Below, one piece after another: positions 1 to 14,799 of a DNA stretch of 64,000 nt. The translations under genes and the position numbers were made by a program. Numbering within the stretch: the stretch's first letter is position 1; each line of letters opens with the position of its first letter. This DNA comes from Terebella lapidaria (Eukaryota > Annelida > Polychaeta > Terebellida > Terebellidae): assembly GCA_949152475.1 (NCBI GenBank), contig OX424561.1, positions 20,330,481 to 20,394,480 of the forward strand, in the 5' to 3' direction. A model generated the notes under the pieces. The model had not been told where the DNA came from. It searched no databases and saw only the letters and a list, made by a program, of their open reading frames with translations.

Positions 1-370
1 GTACGACTTACTAACTCGTACGTACGACTTATTAACTCGTACGTACGAGTTAATAAGTCGTACATATGACATATAAGTCATACGTACGAGATACATTTTT
101 TTGCACACTTGATAACAATACGTTTCACTACGGAAGCGTATTGCTATCAAGTGTGTAAAATTTCTTATCACTTAATAACTCATATGTATGACTTAGTATC
201 TCATAAGTACGACTTACTAACTCGTACGTATGAGTTAATAAGTCGTACGTACGGGTTAATAAGTCATACGTAGGAGTTAATAAGTCGTATGTACGAGTTA
301 ATATGTCGTACGTACGAGATACTAAGTCGTACGTACGGGTTAACAAGTCATACGTACGAGTTAAGGTGTG
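1..370. repeat. Foldback element with 21-bp subterminal repeats (cut by window start)
   Basis: A 21-bp unit (consensus CGTACGAGTTAATAAGTCGTA) is repeated on both sides of a central hairpin. The hairpin arms lie at about 102-122 and 137-158 (TTGCACACTTGATAACAATACG against CGTATTGCTATCAAGTGTG). Repeats left of the hairpin (1-100) are in the opposite orientation to most of those on the right (about 180-366), so the whole block is a large imperfect palindrome. Such architecture is typical of foldback or MITE-like elements. The open frame across 128-346 is only the translated repeat (7-residue period) and is not a gene. The left end lies outside the window. Confidence 0.7.
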
Positions 371-1079
371 ATTGCACGTAACTTACCGGTGACTGCACTG
401 AGGCACTTTTCCATTGACTTATAATGGGAAAGTAAAGGTAACAAAATTACTAAAACAATACAATCCCCTGACCTAAAACTTAGCTAGCACACACACATAT
501 ACTCATGGATGATGAACCGAGACATGGTTTCATAAATGATATCACGAAAGCTGTGCAATTTGATGATTAGATAAATCATTTTATACGTTTCACCAAAACG
601 AAGATTCGAGTGTTTTGCTTGACAAGCACTGGCTGTTGCATATATTCATTCCTTGTTGTCGTCAAAATAATGAGAATATCTAGGGCTATACTTTCTGTGA
701 GATGAATACAATGAGCTGAACATTCATAATCCCAAACACCTCGGTGCACCCGAGTGCATATCACCTTTGAGTTTTGCTGGCCTCACTAGCTATTTGCTGC
801 ACAGCATAATCCTTTCGCTCGCCCTGTTGTGAGTGTATTTTGTAGACTGAGAAATAGGTCGGAAGATGACATATGAAAACGATGAATTTAACAAATTTAA
901 CATTGCTTAGTAAGAAACAGAGTCTCGGTTAGTAATCCTTGGTGGCTAACAATCAGAGAGGCAAAGTTTCACGTTGATTGGAAGTGTGTAAATTCATGAA
1001 TTTGTTACCTTTATATTTACATTATAAGTGAATGGACAGCTGGTCAATGCCAGGTTCATGACGATCACATGCAATCAAT
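371..1079. other. Unrecognised non-coding spacer
   Basis: AT-rich DNA between the two 21-bp repeat blocks. No gene, RNA or known repeat is recognised. It could be the interior of one larger element whose ends are the two repeat blocks. Confidence 0.4.
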
Positions 1080-1205
1080 CCTTAATAAGTCGTTCGTACA
1101 AGTTATTAAGTCGTACGTACGGGTTATTAAGTCGTACGTTCGAGATATAAGTCGTACATACGAGATAATATTTTTTACACCCTTGATAGCAATACGCTTC
1201 CGTAG
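1080..1205. repeat. Second block of the 21-bp repeats with hairpin arm
   Basis: Three to four copies of the 21-bp unit are followed at about 1165-1200 by TACACCCTTGATAGCAATACG, which is the inverse of the hairpin arm at 137-158. It is a half-copy, or the far end, of the element at 1-370. Confidence 0.6.
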
Positions 1206-4200
1206 ATCGTAACATTTATAAAGATAAAGATATTTTCCTACGGACGACAGACGCAACGCTTCGGTTCGATAGGCCCTAAACCCAATATTGAAGCCCAAAG
1301 ATACCATGCACTGAAAAAAATGGTGTCTTTTCGGAAAGAAAGTACCACGTAATCGTGTGGAAACATTTAAATCTATCACGTGCGCACGTAGAAACATTTC
1401 GGTTTCCTTACATAATTGCCGATATATATATAGTCGAGTTGTCCAAAAGGGTATATCGTTAACGAGTAAATGCCATACGTGGGCGTATTTGTAACTTTCC
1501 ACCCATTGTTGAATACATGTACGAAGGGCTTTACTTGTTGAAATGTCCTTGTCGTTAAAACCTGATATGTAGGCCAATGATTTTCCTGCATGGTCTGCTG
1601 TCATGCTAGTTACTAACTAATTAATCTATGGCGTTAATCAGCGCATTACCACAGTCGCACCGTCTCGACATCTTCCACCGTTCTATTAGCACATGATTTA
1701 TTATGACGCCTGCATGAGGATTCATTTGCGAGAAATTATTCTTTATACGGTCAATACTCGTAGTTGTCCGGAATAAATTGTCATTCCTTCGTCAGCGGCG
1801 ATGATGATAGTAGTGCATATAAGCAGGAACGATAGGAGAAACTGTAAAAGTTAAAATGATTCTAGTACTTAGAGCGATTCCACGGGTAGTAAATTTCACT
1901 AAAACAGTGATAAATCGGGTGGATTCACAGACAATGCAGAGAAAAAGAGATTTCCGTTCCGTTGTTAACTATTGGTCATGGTGCACGTCCGACCAGGGAG
2001 AGGCCACGGTCCGAACAGATAATGACTCGCGAATATTTCATAATATGGTCTGTTTTATCTCCAGCGGGTTCGAGTTTTGCCCGGCGGTTGGAGAGCCGGT
2101 GCTTTTGCAACAGGAGCTCTTGGAGACGAGTAATGGAGTCCAGAGATAACATTCCTGGTGACTAGGCGGGGTGTCGCTATTTGAGGTGCTCCTGTGGACG
2201 GTTTAAGGCCGGTAGTAAAGCAGACGTGGCGGGAGCTTCCCCGCTCCCGGGGCGAGTGCCGATGTCCATCACAGGCTTCCGGGAGCCCTCGTGATACCAG
2301 TCCCCGGCCGACTCGATCGGGCCCGCTCCAGACTAAAAGCCGACCGTGTTTGGCAACCACTCCTCCGTCCTAGGGCCAATAAATGCTTTTATGAGGAGAC
2401 CTGTCAATGTTGGAAACGACACGGCAGTGATAAATCTGCCGCGATCCGCCGTACTGTGTTGATATAAAGGCCTCTAATCGGCCCCAACCTCGCCCGGCCC
2501 TGGATAATTAAGGAAAATTGTTATACACATTCATCGGGCGTTATGGCCGATGGCATAAAACCAACGGCTGTTTTAGTCCAAAGTCACCATCAGATGGAGG
2601 GAGAGAGGGAGGGAATTCCACTGACATAGGAATTGCTTCGCTAACGTCAAAACAAAGCGATTAGCAGATCCCCAACTAGCTGTTTTAAAAGTGGATGCTC
2701 GCAAACATAGACCTAGACTAGCATATCCACTCTAAATGACCATCACGATAGACTGACTGATGGCCTTACACTATATAAATGTTCATATGATGAAGTTGGT
2801 AACCGGGACATTGCTAAGGAACCAAATACACTCACGGCTTTGGTCATTCCTAATCGTTGGTCCAAACAGGTATATATCTTAGTGACCAAACAAATAAAGT
2901 GTCCGATAAATGTGATCAAATTTAGATTCTAGTATCATTATTGCTATTCCACTACAATACTACGACCTATATGAATTTCTCTGTGTAATAAATTCACCCG
3001 GCGATCACCTGAACTCCACCAGAAGGTCATCGCGTAGCCCTCGAATCGAAGCCTGTTGTGGCAATCGCGGACTTTTCCCGAGATTCTTGCACTTTCAATG
3101 TTTTCCACCTGTCATTGAGCTCGCCTCGAAAATCCCTCGAAATTACTGCGTCATTATCCCGCGAGATCTCAGCGTGAGCTTTGCCAAACGGGCCGCATAT
3201 AGCATTAATCTCCATCACCCCTTGTCAAAAAGCCATTAGCTGCCGATGTATTCTTTCGTAAATATCATCACATTAAAAGTGCTCCATGGATGTCAACGAA
3301 ATGACGTTAAATTCTTGATGATATTTCCTCTCCGGGTTCCGCCATCTTCTTGTCTGGAAGAACGAGAGGGAGAACGAGATTTGAAAAAAAACGTGGCCAT
3401 TTACTTTACAAACCACGGACAACACAATGACTCGGATGTCGACAGACGATGACGGATTTGACGTCACGAAATCTTCTTTCACTTCCGAACTGACGACTGT
3501 ACTTTCACATCGTCAAACACAAAGCATTCCCTACGTGGATATAATTATTCTTTGACAGTCAGTCAAAGACAAACAACGTATATATATAGTTCCTGTCAAA
3601 ACAACAGTTTTTGAAGTCAACTTACGAAAAGCCTACGTACTGGGCCTATATACATGTATGAAATTCGTTACTGTGGTAAGGTATAAATAGGTCTACGATG
3701 AACTGGTGATACGTGGTGACGATGATAGCGAAGTAAGGCCTGATCTTTATACATGTAGTCAATCCTGTTTGTTTGTTTTTTGTGCACGTGGATATCAAGG
3801 TTGGATGCCATGGCAAAATGATGAGGCCTAAAAAAAACATCACCGATGTAAATACAACTTCTCAATTAAACCGATAACATTCAGATTATCACAATCGATC
3901 TGATCTTCAACAGTCATAAAGACAGATTGCAATTTGCGAAATTTTAATTACTCGTCTTAAGGAGTTGTGCTATTCCAGACAACAAGCGTTGTACTCCGAG
4001 AACGCATGGAAAAGTCGGTCGCACAAAAAGATCTTCAGAGTGGTCTATTTGTGACAAATTGCAGTCAGTAAGCGGTTACATAGAACTATGTGGTTGACGG
4101 TGGGATTATGTTTCCACTTTACCTTTGGATACCCGAGAAATTGGAGATCGGAAGTGGAGAAAGTCGATGGAAATAACGGCTCGGGATTGGAACAAAAGGG

Positions 4201-5812
4201 CTGGCGGATGTCTCGAGTTGTTTAGCGAGCGGATTGAGAGATTCGCCCGCGGTGGCGGTCTCTCCTAGACAAGCCAGCTCACTCCAGAAATCATAGATAT
4301 GTGGCCAGATTAAAGGGATTACTGGAAAGAGTAAGTCTTGACTATTAAAGTAATAATTCTTTCCAGGGAGGATCTGGAGGATTGAATATCATATCTCGAA
4401 ACATTGACTGAAAGATCGATCCGTCAAAAGTTACCAAGTTCTGATCATTGTTTTCCAACGCAGAACCAAATAAGCGGGTTTGTCGATGCTTTATGGAAAT
4501 ATTATAGCTGAGGCCGGTATTTTTGTGTTATAACTTTCTGCGATGTGGCATTATCCGATGCCGACATTTGAGCTGATTGTCAGCATGTCCTTGTTCTCCG
4601 GAGAAAACTATTCGGCTTCAGCTGACTCTTGGGGAGCAATTACGAGATCCTAGAATACCTTAAAGTAGACCCAATGGTCGCAACGGTCATCGACAGTTAA
4701 TATCTTTGTCTAGAGATGACGGCGAGTGGGCTGTAGATTGTCGCGTGGCTGACCGAGGACCGCTAGTCCGGGGCCACAAGTATGCGGGAGACCGGACCCA
4801 GGACCCTCCAGCGGCTTTGTCTCGTGCCCGGCTCTCCGGCGCCACAGGTGCTCGCAGTGCAAACAAATGATCCCGCGCTATTCGCTCCGAGCGCGCCGCT
4901 CCAAATCCCACGGCTTCGTGATTTTTGATGAAAGCATCCGAAAATGAATATCCCCGACCCCCTCAAGGCAGGTTCCCGCTAGTAGATCTACTCGGCTAAT
5001 GCCCCAAGCTCCCCGATATAATCCAGGCGAGCGACACTTGTTGATCAAGTGTCTCAGCCCATATCACTCGGTGGCCTGCCATTTCCCCGCGCTCCGTAAT
5101 GCGGGACCGTCATTAGCGCGTTCATTTGTAATACTTTCAGGGAGATGGTGGATTTCGGGCTATGTTTGTTTTGGTCAGAAGCACAAGATTAATCACCAGC
5201 CCGGCCCCGGCGGAATATCGCCCAATTGGCGACATGACGGCAAACAAGCGCTATTTTTCGATTACATTTCATTAGGAAAGGTAGCACACTTTGTCTTATT
5301 AGAGGCCGCGGTAATGCTTGGCCCTGCAGGAATGCTAGTCGCAGCGTCATGTCAACTCCCTTGGGGGTCAGGCCACAATCACCAGTTGTCATAGCCTCTC
5401 GAGGCGACCCAGCAGCTCGGGGACTCGGGGACCTGACTTTATTAGAAGCGCAAACCCTGGCCGCTGCCTCACACAACAACGCCAGCGCACTGTGTGATTG
5501 ATATTAGGACAAACACTAGTTAATCCAGCGTTTGCTCGTGGATTATGGAATGTCTAGACCGGGTCTATACCTCTGTGAAGTCATTGTAACACGGAACATG
5601 GATTTCTAAAGCCGGTTCCAAAGCCTCGTGCCTGTTTGTCATAACGTTTATTACGTCTGATATTGCCACTCAGTCATGAGATAACTACATGCATACTAAT
5701 AGAAATAACGCATCAGCAACACTTCCTGAATTTTTATGTTGGCCTAGAATCTATTTCCATGAAAGTGTGAACTCTTTTTTTGTGCATTGCCTAAAATGAC
5801 AAGAAACCTCAT
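1206..5812. other. Intergenic region, nothing recognised
   Basis: No protein family, RNA gene or transposon is recognised. Composition shifts from AT-rich to GC-richer islands (about 2000-2500 and 4700-5500). An ATG-initiated frame on the minus strand (1604 to 1065) encodes about 145 non-repetitive residues and then runs into the 21-bp repeats. It resembles no family I know and is treated as fortuitous. The GC-richer islands could be regulatory, but nothing in one sequence proves it. Confidence 0.4.
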
Positions 5813-6990
5813 GCTGATAACATCGTTCAAATTGCAAAGTTCCGAGTGCTTTTGGTATGCTCTAATTTGTAACCATTGTACTTCCAATGAGTGTCTGTTT
5901 GATAGAGCTTGTGTGAATGTGTTCCTTGTTTTGTCCTGTTATAATTATTGAAAGGAGGATACGATCTCCTATTGTAGTCTTGGAATGGTTGCTGGAAACA
6001 CTGAAAACACTAGCTATGTTGTTGTAAAAGTCTGGTCCGTTCAAATTCGAAATAATATTTCAACTATAGCGATAAAAGTAAGAGTGGGAGATGCTACCCC
6101 CTCCCCCTTAAAAAAACAATATTCAATATTAGATTGAAGCGCGTAATGGCCATCTTGCTCTTTATATTAGCCTAATATTGAATTTTTATCAACATGATCC
6201 AGATGCCCATCAAGTTGGTAATGATATCTCAAAGGTCTTTACAAGTTATAGATTGAACTGCGCCTCAATAATAAATATGTGTAATCCTGACCAACTTTCG
6301 TCGTGGTTGGATATCAGTTGTAGTTTTGATATTGTAATTACTTCGACGAGATCATAAGTTTTCAAATTTGGTAGATACATAGGCCTACTTCGTTTTTCAA
6401 GTTGTCGGTCTGACATCGTGCCAATGCGCACGTCTCACGAGAACCGACCCGAAATATTATGTCCCCGATCTGTTTTAGAGGCAGTTTCAACAGTTTTTAG
6501 GTGAAAAGGTAAGTGTGTAGGATCATGTGTGTTGATAACATCGTTCATCGTTCCTTCCTGATACACGAGCCTTTGGTGTGCTCGGATTTGTGTGCCATTA
6601 TTGCATATATCCTTTTTGTCTTAGACCTAATCTTGTGTAAAGGTATTATTAATAAGAGTGAGTCTTCATCACTAATTTTCACCGTGGCGGCCATCTTCTT
6701 TATGCAAATGAGCTGAAAATCAATATCAGCTCTTAATTTGTCATGATCAAGTTTAATTTGGTGAGGATTCCGGGAAAATTTTCTTTTCCTATTATGGACA
6801 TTGTGTCATAAGATTTTAGGTAGGCTACTAGTAGTATTACTATGTGTGTACAGACATGTATGTTGATAACATCGTTCACTGTTCTCTCCCATGCAATAGA
6901 CGAGCCTTTTGTGTGCTTGGATCTGAGTATCATCATTTGTATTAATATCTTCTTAGTAACAATCTTGTGAAAGTCAATATGTGACTTTAC
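5813..6990 (+). repeat. Three diverged copies of an unclassified repeat
   Basis: The phrase GATAACATCGTTCA starts related blocks at about 5816, 6529 and 6861. Each is followed by a region like ACGAGCCTTTTGTGTGCTTGGAT and then by AATCTTGTG-like sequence. The last two copies are 332 bp apart and the first two about 713 bp apart. Copies are clearly diverged, so this is an old local duplication or a degraded repeat family. No coding potential is seen. Confidence 0.5.
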
Positions 6991-9900
6991 ATACTAGCAG
7001 AGAGTGATGAAGTGACGTATGTTTTTTTTTCACGAAACAAGCTGCGGTGACTATAAGAGGCCTAGTACAGTATATGCTTCTTGATGTGGGTCTGATCTTC
7101 CAAACCTCTGTTTCATCCGGTCGTTCGTTATTGTAGCCGACTCCCAAGCAATATTTGCTCTCACACCGGTATCTAACGATGAATTATGACTATTCTACTC
7201 TAGTTTTATGTCCTGTGATGGCATGGAAGCAGTTGTCGCACTAATAACCGCGCTAAGAATACAATGACAATGAAACATTTACGAGTTCTCAAACACGGAG
7301 TTTCCCAGTTGCTGAGTGGTATGGCTCGCCGTAATTGCCAAAACTCGTATCCCGGAATAGCTGGATCCACAGCAATCCGCGCAGTGATATCGATGCGGTT
7401 GATATTGTAAATTACGCCTTGTTTCATGTACACTGTATTTAATGCTGACGACTCGAGGAACGACCTTGAGTTTACTTATTGTGTAAATCTCGTAACGTTT
7501 TATGTTCATGGGAAACGTTTGTTCAGCGGGTCTGATATTCGCGGCCCAGAATATATTCGCGACTCCCAGTCGTCGCGGTGCGGAATTTTCTATTTCCTGA
7601 TAGATCTAATCTGATAGTGTTAACTATAATGCAAACCTAACGGTGTGACATGCTTTTCACGGGCGGAGTTCTTGAAAAATTAGCTGCAAATCAATGAGGG
7701 AAACAATTTCAAGAAATCCTAACTTCCAACACTATTTGAGAAATTCAACGTGAATTGATTTTCATGTATGTTCATTGTATGTAATCATTGTATAAGTAAG
7801 TGAATATGCTTCCAGTAAAACGGGCATGGTTCGTTTTTACATATATATATGTACTTTCTTATATACTAAAAATGGGACTGATCTTAGTTGATACGAGCGA
7901 GCAGTTATGAAAGCAAGGATGTTTTCTGGCAAATCACAAATATTATTCTCTCATGCGGTGCGGGGATCGAGTCGTGGCGTACACCCGGAGACGTGGCGAT
8001 GGTGTGACACTTAAAATTCTCAGGGTGTGTTTGAGTTGGTCTCGGCGGCCAGATCGCCTCGCAAAGACAAAGGGATGACGGGCGCCGACGTTTACTTAAG
8101 GATATTTGATATTTGCCATATTTCGCAATTAAATGCTGGGGGGACGTTGCGTCATATCCTTTCGTCCCCGCGAAATTAGTTTGTCCGAGACCAATGTTAT
8201 CGGAGTTTGTCCGCGGATTGCAGAAAGAACAAACGAGATATCGCGACGCAGCTCGTGCCATCAAATAAAATGGCTTTATTGTGCTTTCTTTAAACATATT
8301 ACATCCTGGAGATCACTTAAGGGATTACGAGCAATAGATTATTACAAAGAATAATGCAATGGATATCATGGGATAACATTCCTTTGTGGTCGAGGACAGC
8401 TCTGGCGTCTCTCCGAGCGGGGTAGCATACACAAAACCCTGGGATAGTAAATATCAACACATATATATATCTTATTTGGGTATACATAGGCATCTACATA
8501 TTAGATCTATCTACATACATTTATTAGGATTACTGGCAACTGTACAATGGCTCAGAATTTTTGCTGTCTTAAATAATGCTCCGCGTTTTCATGGTTTCAG
8601 GGCAACATTTCCATTCATCTACATGGTTGAATAGAAATCTAAATCCACACATGTAAAAAAGATAAGCTCAAAGAGAAAACATATAAAGAATGCATGTAAA
8701 TTTATCTTCAAAGCCTGTATGGAGCAGTATGGTGAGCAGAAGAATGCCAGAGCTGTGGTGGTTTTTGAAGCAAGGAGAAGCCCACGACGTGTCGGTACAT
8801 CCATATTAGCTGCTGCCTCGTCCGACCCAGAGCCAATTCGTGGCGACAGGTCGGTAAATATTTGTTCTCTGTTGTCTGCCGCTCTAGCGATGCTTCCAGA
8901 ATCCGCCAAAGCTGAATTACGTTAGTTTCGATTTCCGCCGCTTGGTGCGTGTCGGTGCATAACGTTATTACTATGTGCGTGTCTCGTCGCCTCGCTATGG
9001 ACATACCGGTGTTTTGTCCGGCCTCACTATCGGAATCAATCCTAAATTACCATTTTAAACAACAGACACCCAACGTATGAATACTCATATGGCTAGGGTA
9101 AGGGTATTTATCTTGATCGAATATTATCAGACACTTTCCAGATCCGGCAAGCTGTAAATGAAGACCGAAATCGACTAGTACGAAATATGGGAGATATCTC
9201 TGTCAGCCATCGACACAAACTTCCCTTCCGTGTCGCATGACACACCGCAACAAACTGGCGCCCTCTGTCGACGACAGATAGGTCTACCGGAAGTACGCGT
9301 CTGTCGGCGACTTGGGGGGACTACGATAGTCCGATCTACATGCGCAAGCTTTAAGTACTTCTCAAACGTATACGCGCGAAACTGCCGCAAAAGTACTACG
9401 CACTAAACTATCTGATTCACTTTCAGTTTACATTATAAATGGCCAGGTTTTGCCTTGAAAAACCCTACGTGCTGACATGTGGATCAGAATGTGTAATATC
9501 AGTAAAAATTAAAATTGTAGTGGAGTGTGTTGGTCTGAACTAGATTTGTTTGCGACAAACAACATTAGCGTGTGCATTACATGTCCTTTCTCTGTAATCT
9601 GATTTCATTTTCGATCATTTATCAGACTTCATCTCCTACGCGCATGCCACTGTCTGGCTTCTCATGTAGTCAACAAGTTCATGTTAACTCCATTAAACAC
9701 GCATTCCTTCCCAGAACCCACCGCGCCACTGTCATGTGATATAGCACAGTATGTAATCAAACGCACCAAACTTCAGTGTCGCAATCGATTCCCGATCGAA
9801 CAAAAGAAGCGCACAGGAGTTTTCCCTTCGACATGTAAATCTGTTGTGGAACACGGTAACTCGATCCCCAACAATCCACAGGATTCGGTTTAGTGGAAAT

Positions 9901-12900
9901 GTCTGATCATTACAAATATTGTCAAAATGAGTGGACCAGTGGCGCTCAATACGCCCGCGTGAGCTGCAATTAAATAGAGTTGGTGCCGGTGTCATTCCTC
10001 AAGATGTCGGCGTTTCCTGCCACACATGGGACATCGGACCACCCTGCCTCACATGTCCGAGATTTGGTGACGATTTGGGGGGAAAGGAAGACTCAACGAC
10101 AATAAAACCAGCTTGATTATGTAAAATTAGCCCCTCCAGGCGTGCTGCTGAGGCGTCTTGTGTTCCCCGCGCTGGCATATCGATAAAGTTTGTTGTTTTC
10201 GGAAACTGCCCACCAACGATTTTGGGGCTCGGGTGGTATTAGTTTGCGCCTGGTAGTAGCAGGGAAAAAGTTCGCGAGTTTTTGCGCGGTCCTTGTAATC
10301 CATAAATTCCGGACACGCTAATGGGGGACAAGACATACTTGTGCGGTGAGGCACCCGAGGGTACAGTCTGTTGCCACCCTGCAGCCCGGAGAAGATTGCG
10401 TGCCCCGGACGACACATTCTAATCTGACCTAATAAAATAGCAGCTTCCACTCAAGAAGTTTTATTGTTTGAACTGCACGAAGAAAATATCGGAGCAAGAG
10501 GTGTTAATGGAGTAATTGTGCGGGAATTGCTGTATTTGCACATTTAAAAGCATCGTGGTTTTAACAGGACACTCCAAGCAGGGGCTAATGATAACAAAAA
10601 GCGCGTTGGTCTTAGGTCGATATCGTGTCGTGTTGTGCTTGACAGGGGAACAGGGAAAATGAATTGTAATGCAGCATTGACGGATCATTTCAACTCAACG
10701 CCTAATAAATATAAAATGACGTTTCAAGGTTTAATTGCCAGCTGTACTCGCTTAAACGTGCGTGTTCCGGAGTATTATATTTCCGCCAATTGATTCCTGT
10801 GACGAAACCGTACCTTGATAAGCATAAATGTGACACCACAGCTCAAGTATCTCAGGTCGCCGGGTGTAAAAGCTTAGCAAACATTTCAGAACATACTTCC
10901 ACATATAAAAGAGCTGGATATACCTCGACAGTCATCCATCACATATTTATCACTCTAAAATCGTAAGTCGTAATAAAATACAGTAAATTGGGCCTATATG
11001 TTCATTGTTTCGGATCTTAGTCCTTGATGCAAATAAATTAGTTTATATCATCAGTATTTAATAATTTTTTTGGTATCAGCCAGTAACTACGAGTCTGTGG
11101 TCCAATAACAACATGTGTGTTCTGCGATGTATTATTGTTGATAGACTCTGGACCCGACGTTCTCATTCACGCAACTCATTCAACTTTTATCTTTACCACT
11201 CGAGAGGTGGAAATGTCCCGACTCCCGCCATCCCACCGACCAGCCATGCAATGCCCTGACACTTGGAGTAGACCTCCCGACACCCTCGACCCGGTAGCCC
11301 CCCACATCGCCCGTAACTTTGCTGTTACTAGGTAACGGTCCCTTTACGTACGGTGTCGTCCTTTGCCGCCGTGGGGTGTCGCGAGGGAGCTTGTCAGGTC
11401 GACTCAAGCACATACACTCGACTGCCTGACGTAATGAAACTATTTTATAAAGAACCTGCCTGGAATTGCGCGGGTTTCAACAAGAGAGGAGGTGTTGCAT
11501 ATTTGTAGACGGAGACGAGGACCGTCACAAGATGAAAATACCAGCGAGAGACGTCCTCGGACGATACGCGCTCTCCACTCGCCCAATGGAAACGGTAGAG
11601 AGTTACTCCAAGACAAATTCCCGCCAATGAACGCAATAATAATTCATGAAGCAATCACCGCACGATGCAGCTGCAAATAAAAAATAATGGCCTCAAATAA
11701 GTCCGTTTGGTGTTTCCTCTTCAATACTGCTCTGAGTTTTTTGAAATCATGATGTAAGCCTAAATATCCTAAATTTAGTACATGCGTCAACAAAAGTATA
11801 TAACTACATTTTACATTTATCTTTCCCTCTCAAATTTCTTTAGTTCAATGTCTATCGTTATTATGTGTTTTCTTCTGAAATATATACTATCGACAAGATC
11901 CCTCCATCAATATGCCAAGAAAGGTGAAAAAAACTAACCAACAGGTCATGGATAATTCGGGGGTGAACCTAATTTACATACAGCTGTTGCCGAGACCTCG
12001 AATTTGATAGAAACTGGAGTATTTCCCGGGACAATACCGTTACCCTCCAATACCGTTCCGGTGTTTGAACGCACACCCCTGCCTTTATTGGTCACCCCAC
12101 TCACACACAAGCCGTTGTATAGGTGCGGGGTGTCCCAATGCACAGGTGAGAGGACAACGGTATATCCCCCGTCAAGCTGCTTTACCCCTCGAAATCAAGC
12201 ACGCACTCTGCCAGACACCGGCGTGTGCGACAGATGGCTCGCGCCAATTTCTGGGAACTCCGATTCTGCATTGTTCCACTGCTCTTTGTAAATACAACTT
12301 GTTTGAGCGCGCGACCGCCGCGCCAATTCCGCCTTTGTTTAGGGGGAGAACAGAATCGAGGCCAATTTGGGAAAGGGTGTAGAAGATTGTTTTTTACACA
12401 AAAAAAGTTTTATCGTTTTTTTTCTTTCGTGGATGAAAGCTGTGCGGCAGGTGCGTCTCTTTCTGCTAGTTAGAATAAAATGTCTACAAAGAAGAGATGT
12501 AGAGGCGCTAAAATCACAAAATTATTTGGAACCATGTGGAGTCTTGGAAAATTACAACGAAAACACATTCATCAACATGATCTAAAAATCGATGATTTTT
12601 CCAATAATGAATTTTCTTCCATTCCCACGTATAAACAAAATCATAGCAAACGCAAAAGCCTATAAATACCAGCTTTTGAACGGAAAAAAGAACAAAAGAA
12701 TTCATATAAAGTATAAAAAGCCACCACTGTCTATAACCTACAAGTTTGTATTATGTCTTCCTTGAAGGTCAAACATGCTTTGTTTAATAAACTCCGGTAA
12801 CTCGATATGTGGAAGATGTACAACAGCAGAATAAGATGAAGCGGAATGACGAATCAAAATTCTTGTTGGACAGGAGATATCTGTTTGTTTTTATCCCTGG

Positions 12901-14799
12901 CAAGCTAGCATGAGCCAGCGTAGTGCGCTATAGCGACGTGCTTCAATACAGACATCGCTGTCCAAGAAGTTTGCTCGCATTTCCATACCTAATCCGAATG
13001 GATTGTGGCCGATCGCAATTACCTAGCGTAAATCTTGCAGGCTGGAAGCCACTATTCCGGGTTTGGGTTTGTAGGAATTAATTTCCTGTCTTTGGAAGGC
13101 TTCGCCACTTCTTTCGCGGTGCGCGTTTTGCAAAGCGACTGGTATCTGGCACATGACACTGTGGGTTCCTGACATCACCACAACAGGTGTGAGACCAATG
13201 TACACTAATCCGAATATTCCTATTGTTGTCGTTATTAATGTTTGTACCTGGGCAGTTGTGATTATGTTTCTTCATAGGAGACCAACATACGACATGCGTT
13301 GACTCATTCGCTTTGTTAATACATAAACATGGAAGTATTAAGAATAAATACAGTTTCATGTAATACCTGGATTCGCAACCTGCTATATATTACCCTTCCC
13401 CGTGGACATTTCTCAGTCACTGCCTATACTTTTGCCCATTGGGTGTAATATCCTTGACAATTATACATGAGAATTGTAGGGCTCCCCTGAACTTTTATCT
13501 TCACAATTATCACGACATAAAAAATGTTTATGATATTCAATAATGCACTTTCTCATTATAACATGATGAGCTTTTTGTCTGAGTGTTTTATGCGAAATCA
13601 TGCCGAGTTTCGGGAAACAACTCCATATTTCTATGAAGAAGTGGGAACTAGCGTTATATGCTCTAAAACACTGGAACGACTAATGACAAGGTGAGTTTTC
13701 TTTTATAGAAGTAGAAATGTTTCCAATTAGGAATATTATTTCTAAATCTCGCGGGATGTAACATCCGTTGCATGCAGGTGATGAAGGAATATATAGCGTA
13801 CTGCCTCTCCCCAGGTATACCGTTAGTTGTGTTACTCGCTGTATCAGTGACTGTGAGTGAGGCTGGTGACAAGCTTATCTGATACAGAACCATCTGTCGA
13901 CCTGACCGCTGGTATAGAGTGTCAATATCTCACTGCTCAGAGCGATACTTATCACGCCAGTACCATTGTATTTTACTCCCACCATGTGACCACACCATAC
14001 ATTCGACACAAATTAAGAAATGATACCAGTAGCCCATGCAAGTTAACTATAACCATGTGTGTCATCGTTGACAATTGATGATTACACTGTGACATGTCAA
14101 ATTTTCTTGTGACACACTGACTGCAGTCGATGTTCCTCCAATTTAAGTCAGGAAAATATCGTCCAGGGCAATCATTGTTGTTTTTTATGCCTGGAGACAG
14201 AGCATGCAATATCGCGGGGCATATCTCTCGAGATGTATTTATTCAGTCATTCATGGACCAAATGGCCGTATTTCTGGGCTGGCGGCGCGTGCCAGGTGCG
14301 CTGGAATGGACCAATGGGATGCCAGTGTGTCGTTGCTGCGGGCCTGTCACAGTGTCGTCTGCTGCCTCCCGTCGCGGCTTCCCCGTCCTCAACGAGCATT
14401 ACTCACTGCTGACAATAGACGCTTGCCACCGGCCCTAGCCAGCCAGAAACCACGCGACACTGTCGCAATGCATGACGCCGCAAAGACCACCACAACTAAA
14501 CTCGGAATTAACGCATTTTATAAAGTTGTTCCAGTACACCGAAAGCGAGCAAAGTGTGCGTCAATGGAGCAACTTGCCAAGGATGACAAGTCTGTCGAAT
14601 GTAAGTATGTACGTCTTTGGCTGTCTTTGTTACAAAGTGATAGCGTTAGTTAGCTGGGTGATAACAAAGGGACCTGTTCCCACGTGGCGTCACCGAGTCT
14701 GTATCGAGGAGGGGCGGGGCTTAGACTCTGCCGGGAACAATGGTACCTCGGCCGCCGTGTGCCAGTATGCCTAGAAATGGCATCACATTCAAATATCGC
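6991..14799. other. Intergenic region, nothing recognised
   Basis: No convincing exon, RNA gene or transposon. Scattered short open frames lack family resemblance. A GTAAGT donor-like sequence occurs at 14599-14604 after a short frame, but no matching coding exon was identified. Confidence 0.4.

Noticed and set aside
128..346. 72-codon frame with a 7-residue repeat
   Set aside because: It is the 21-bp DNA repeat read in frame, in a foldback element.
1..370. CRISPR-like array
   Set aside because: Repeats are contiguous 21-bp units without unique spacers, in an animal genome.
1065..1604. 179-codon minus-strand frame with a real ATG
   Set aside because: No domain or family is recognisable and its last part is the 21-bp repeat; kept only as a note in the intergenic entry.
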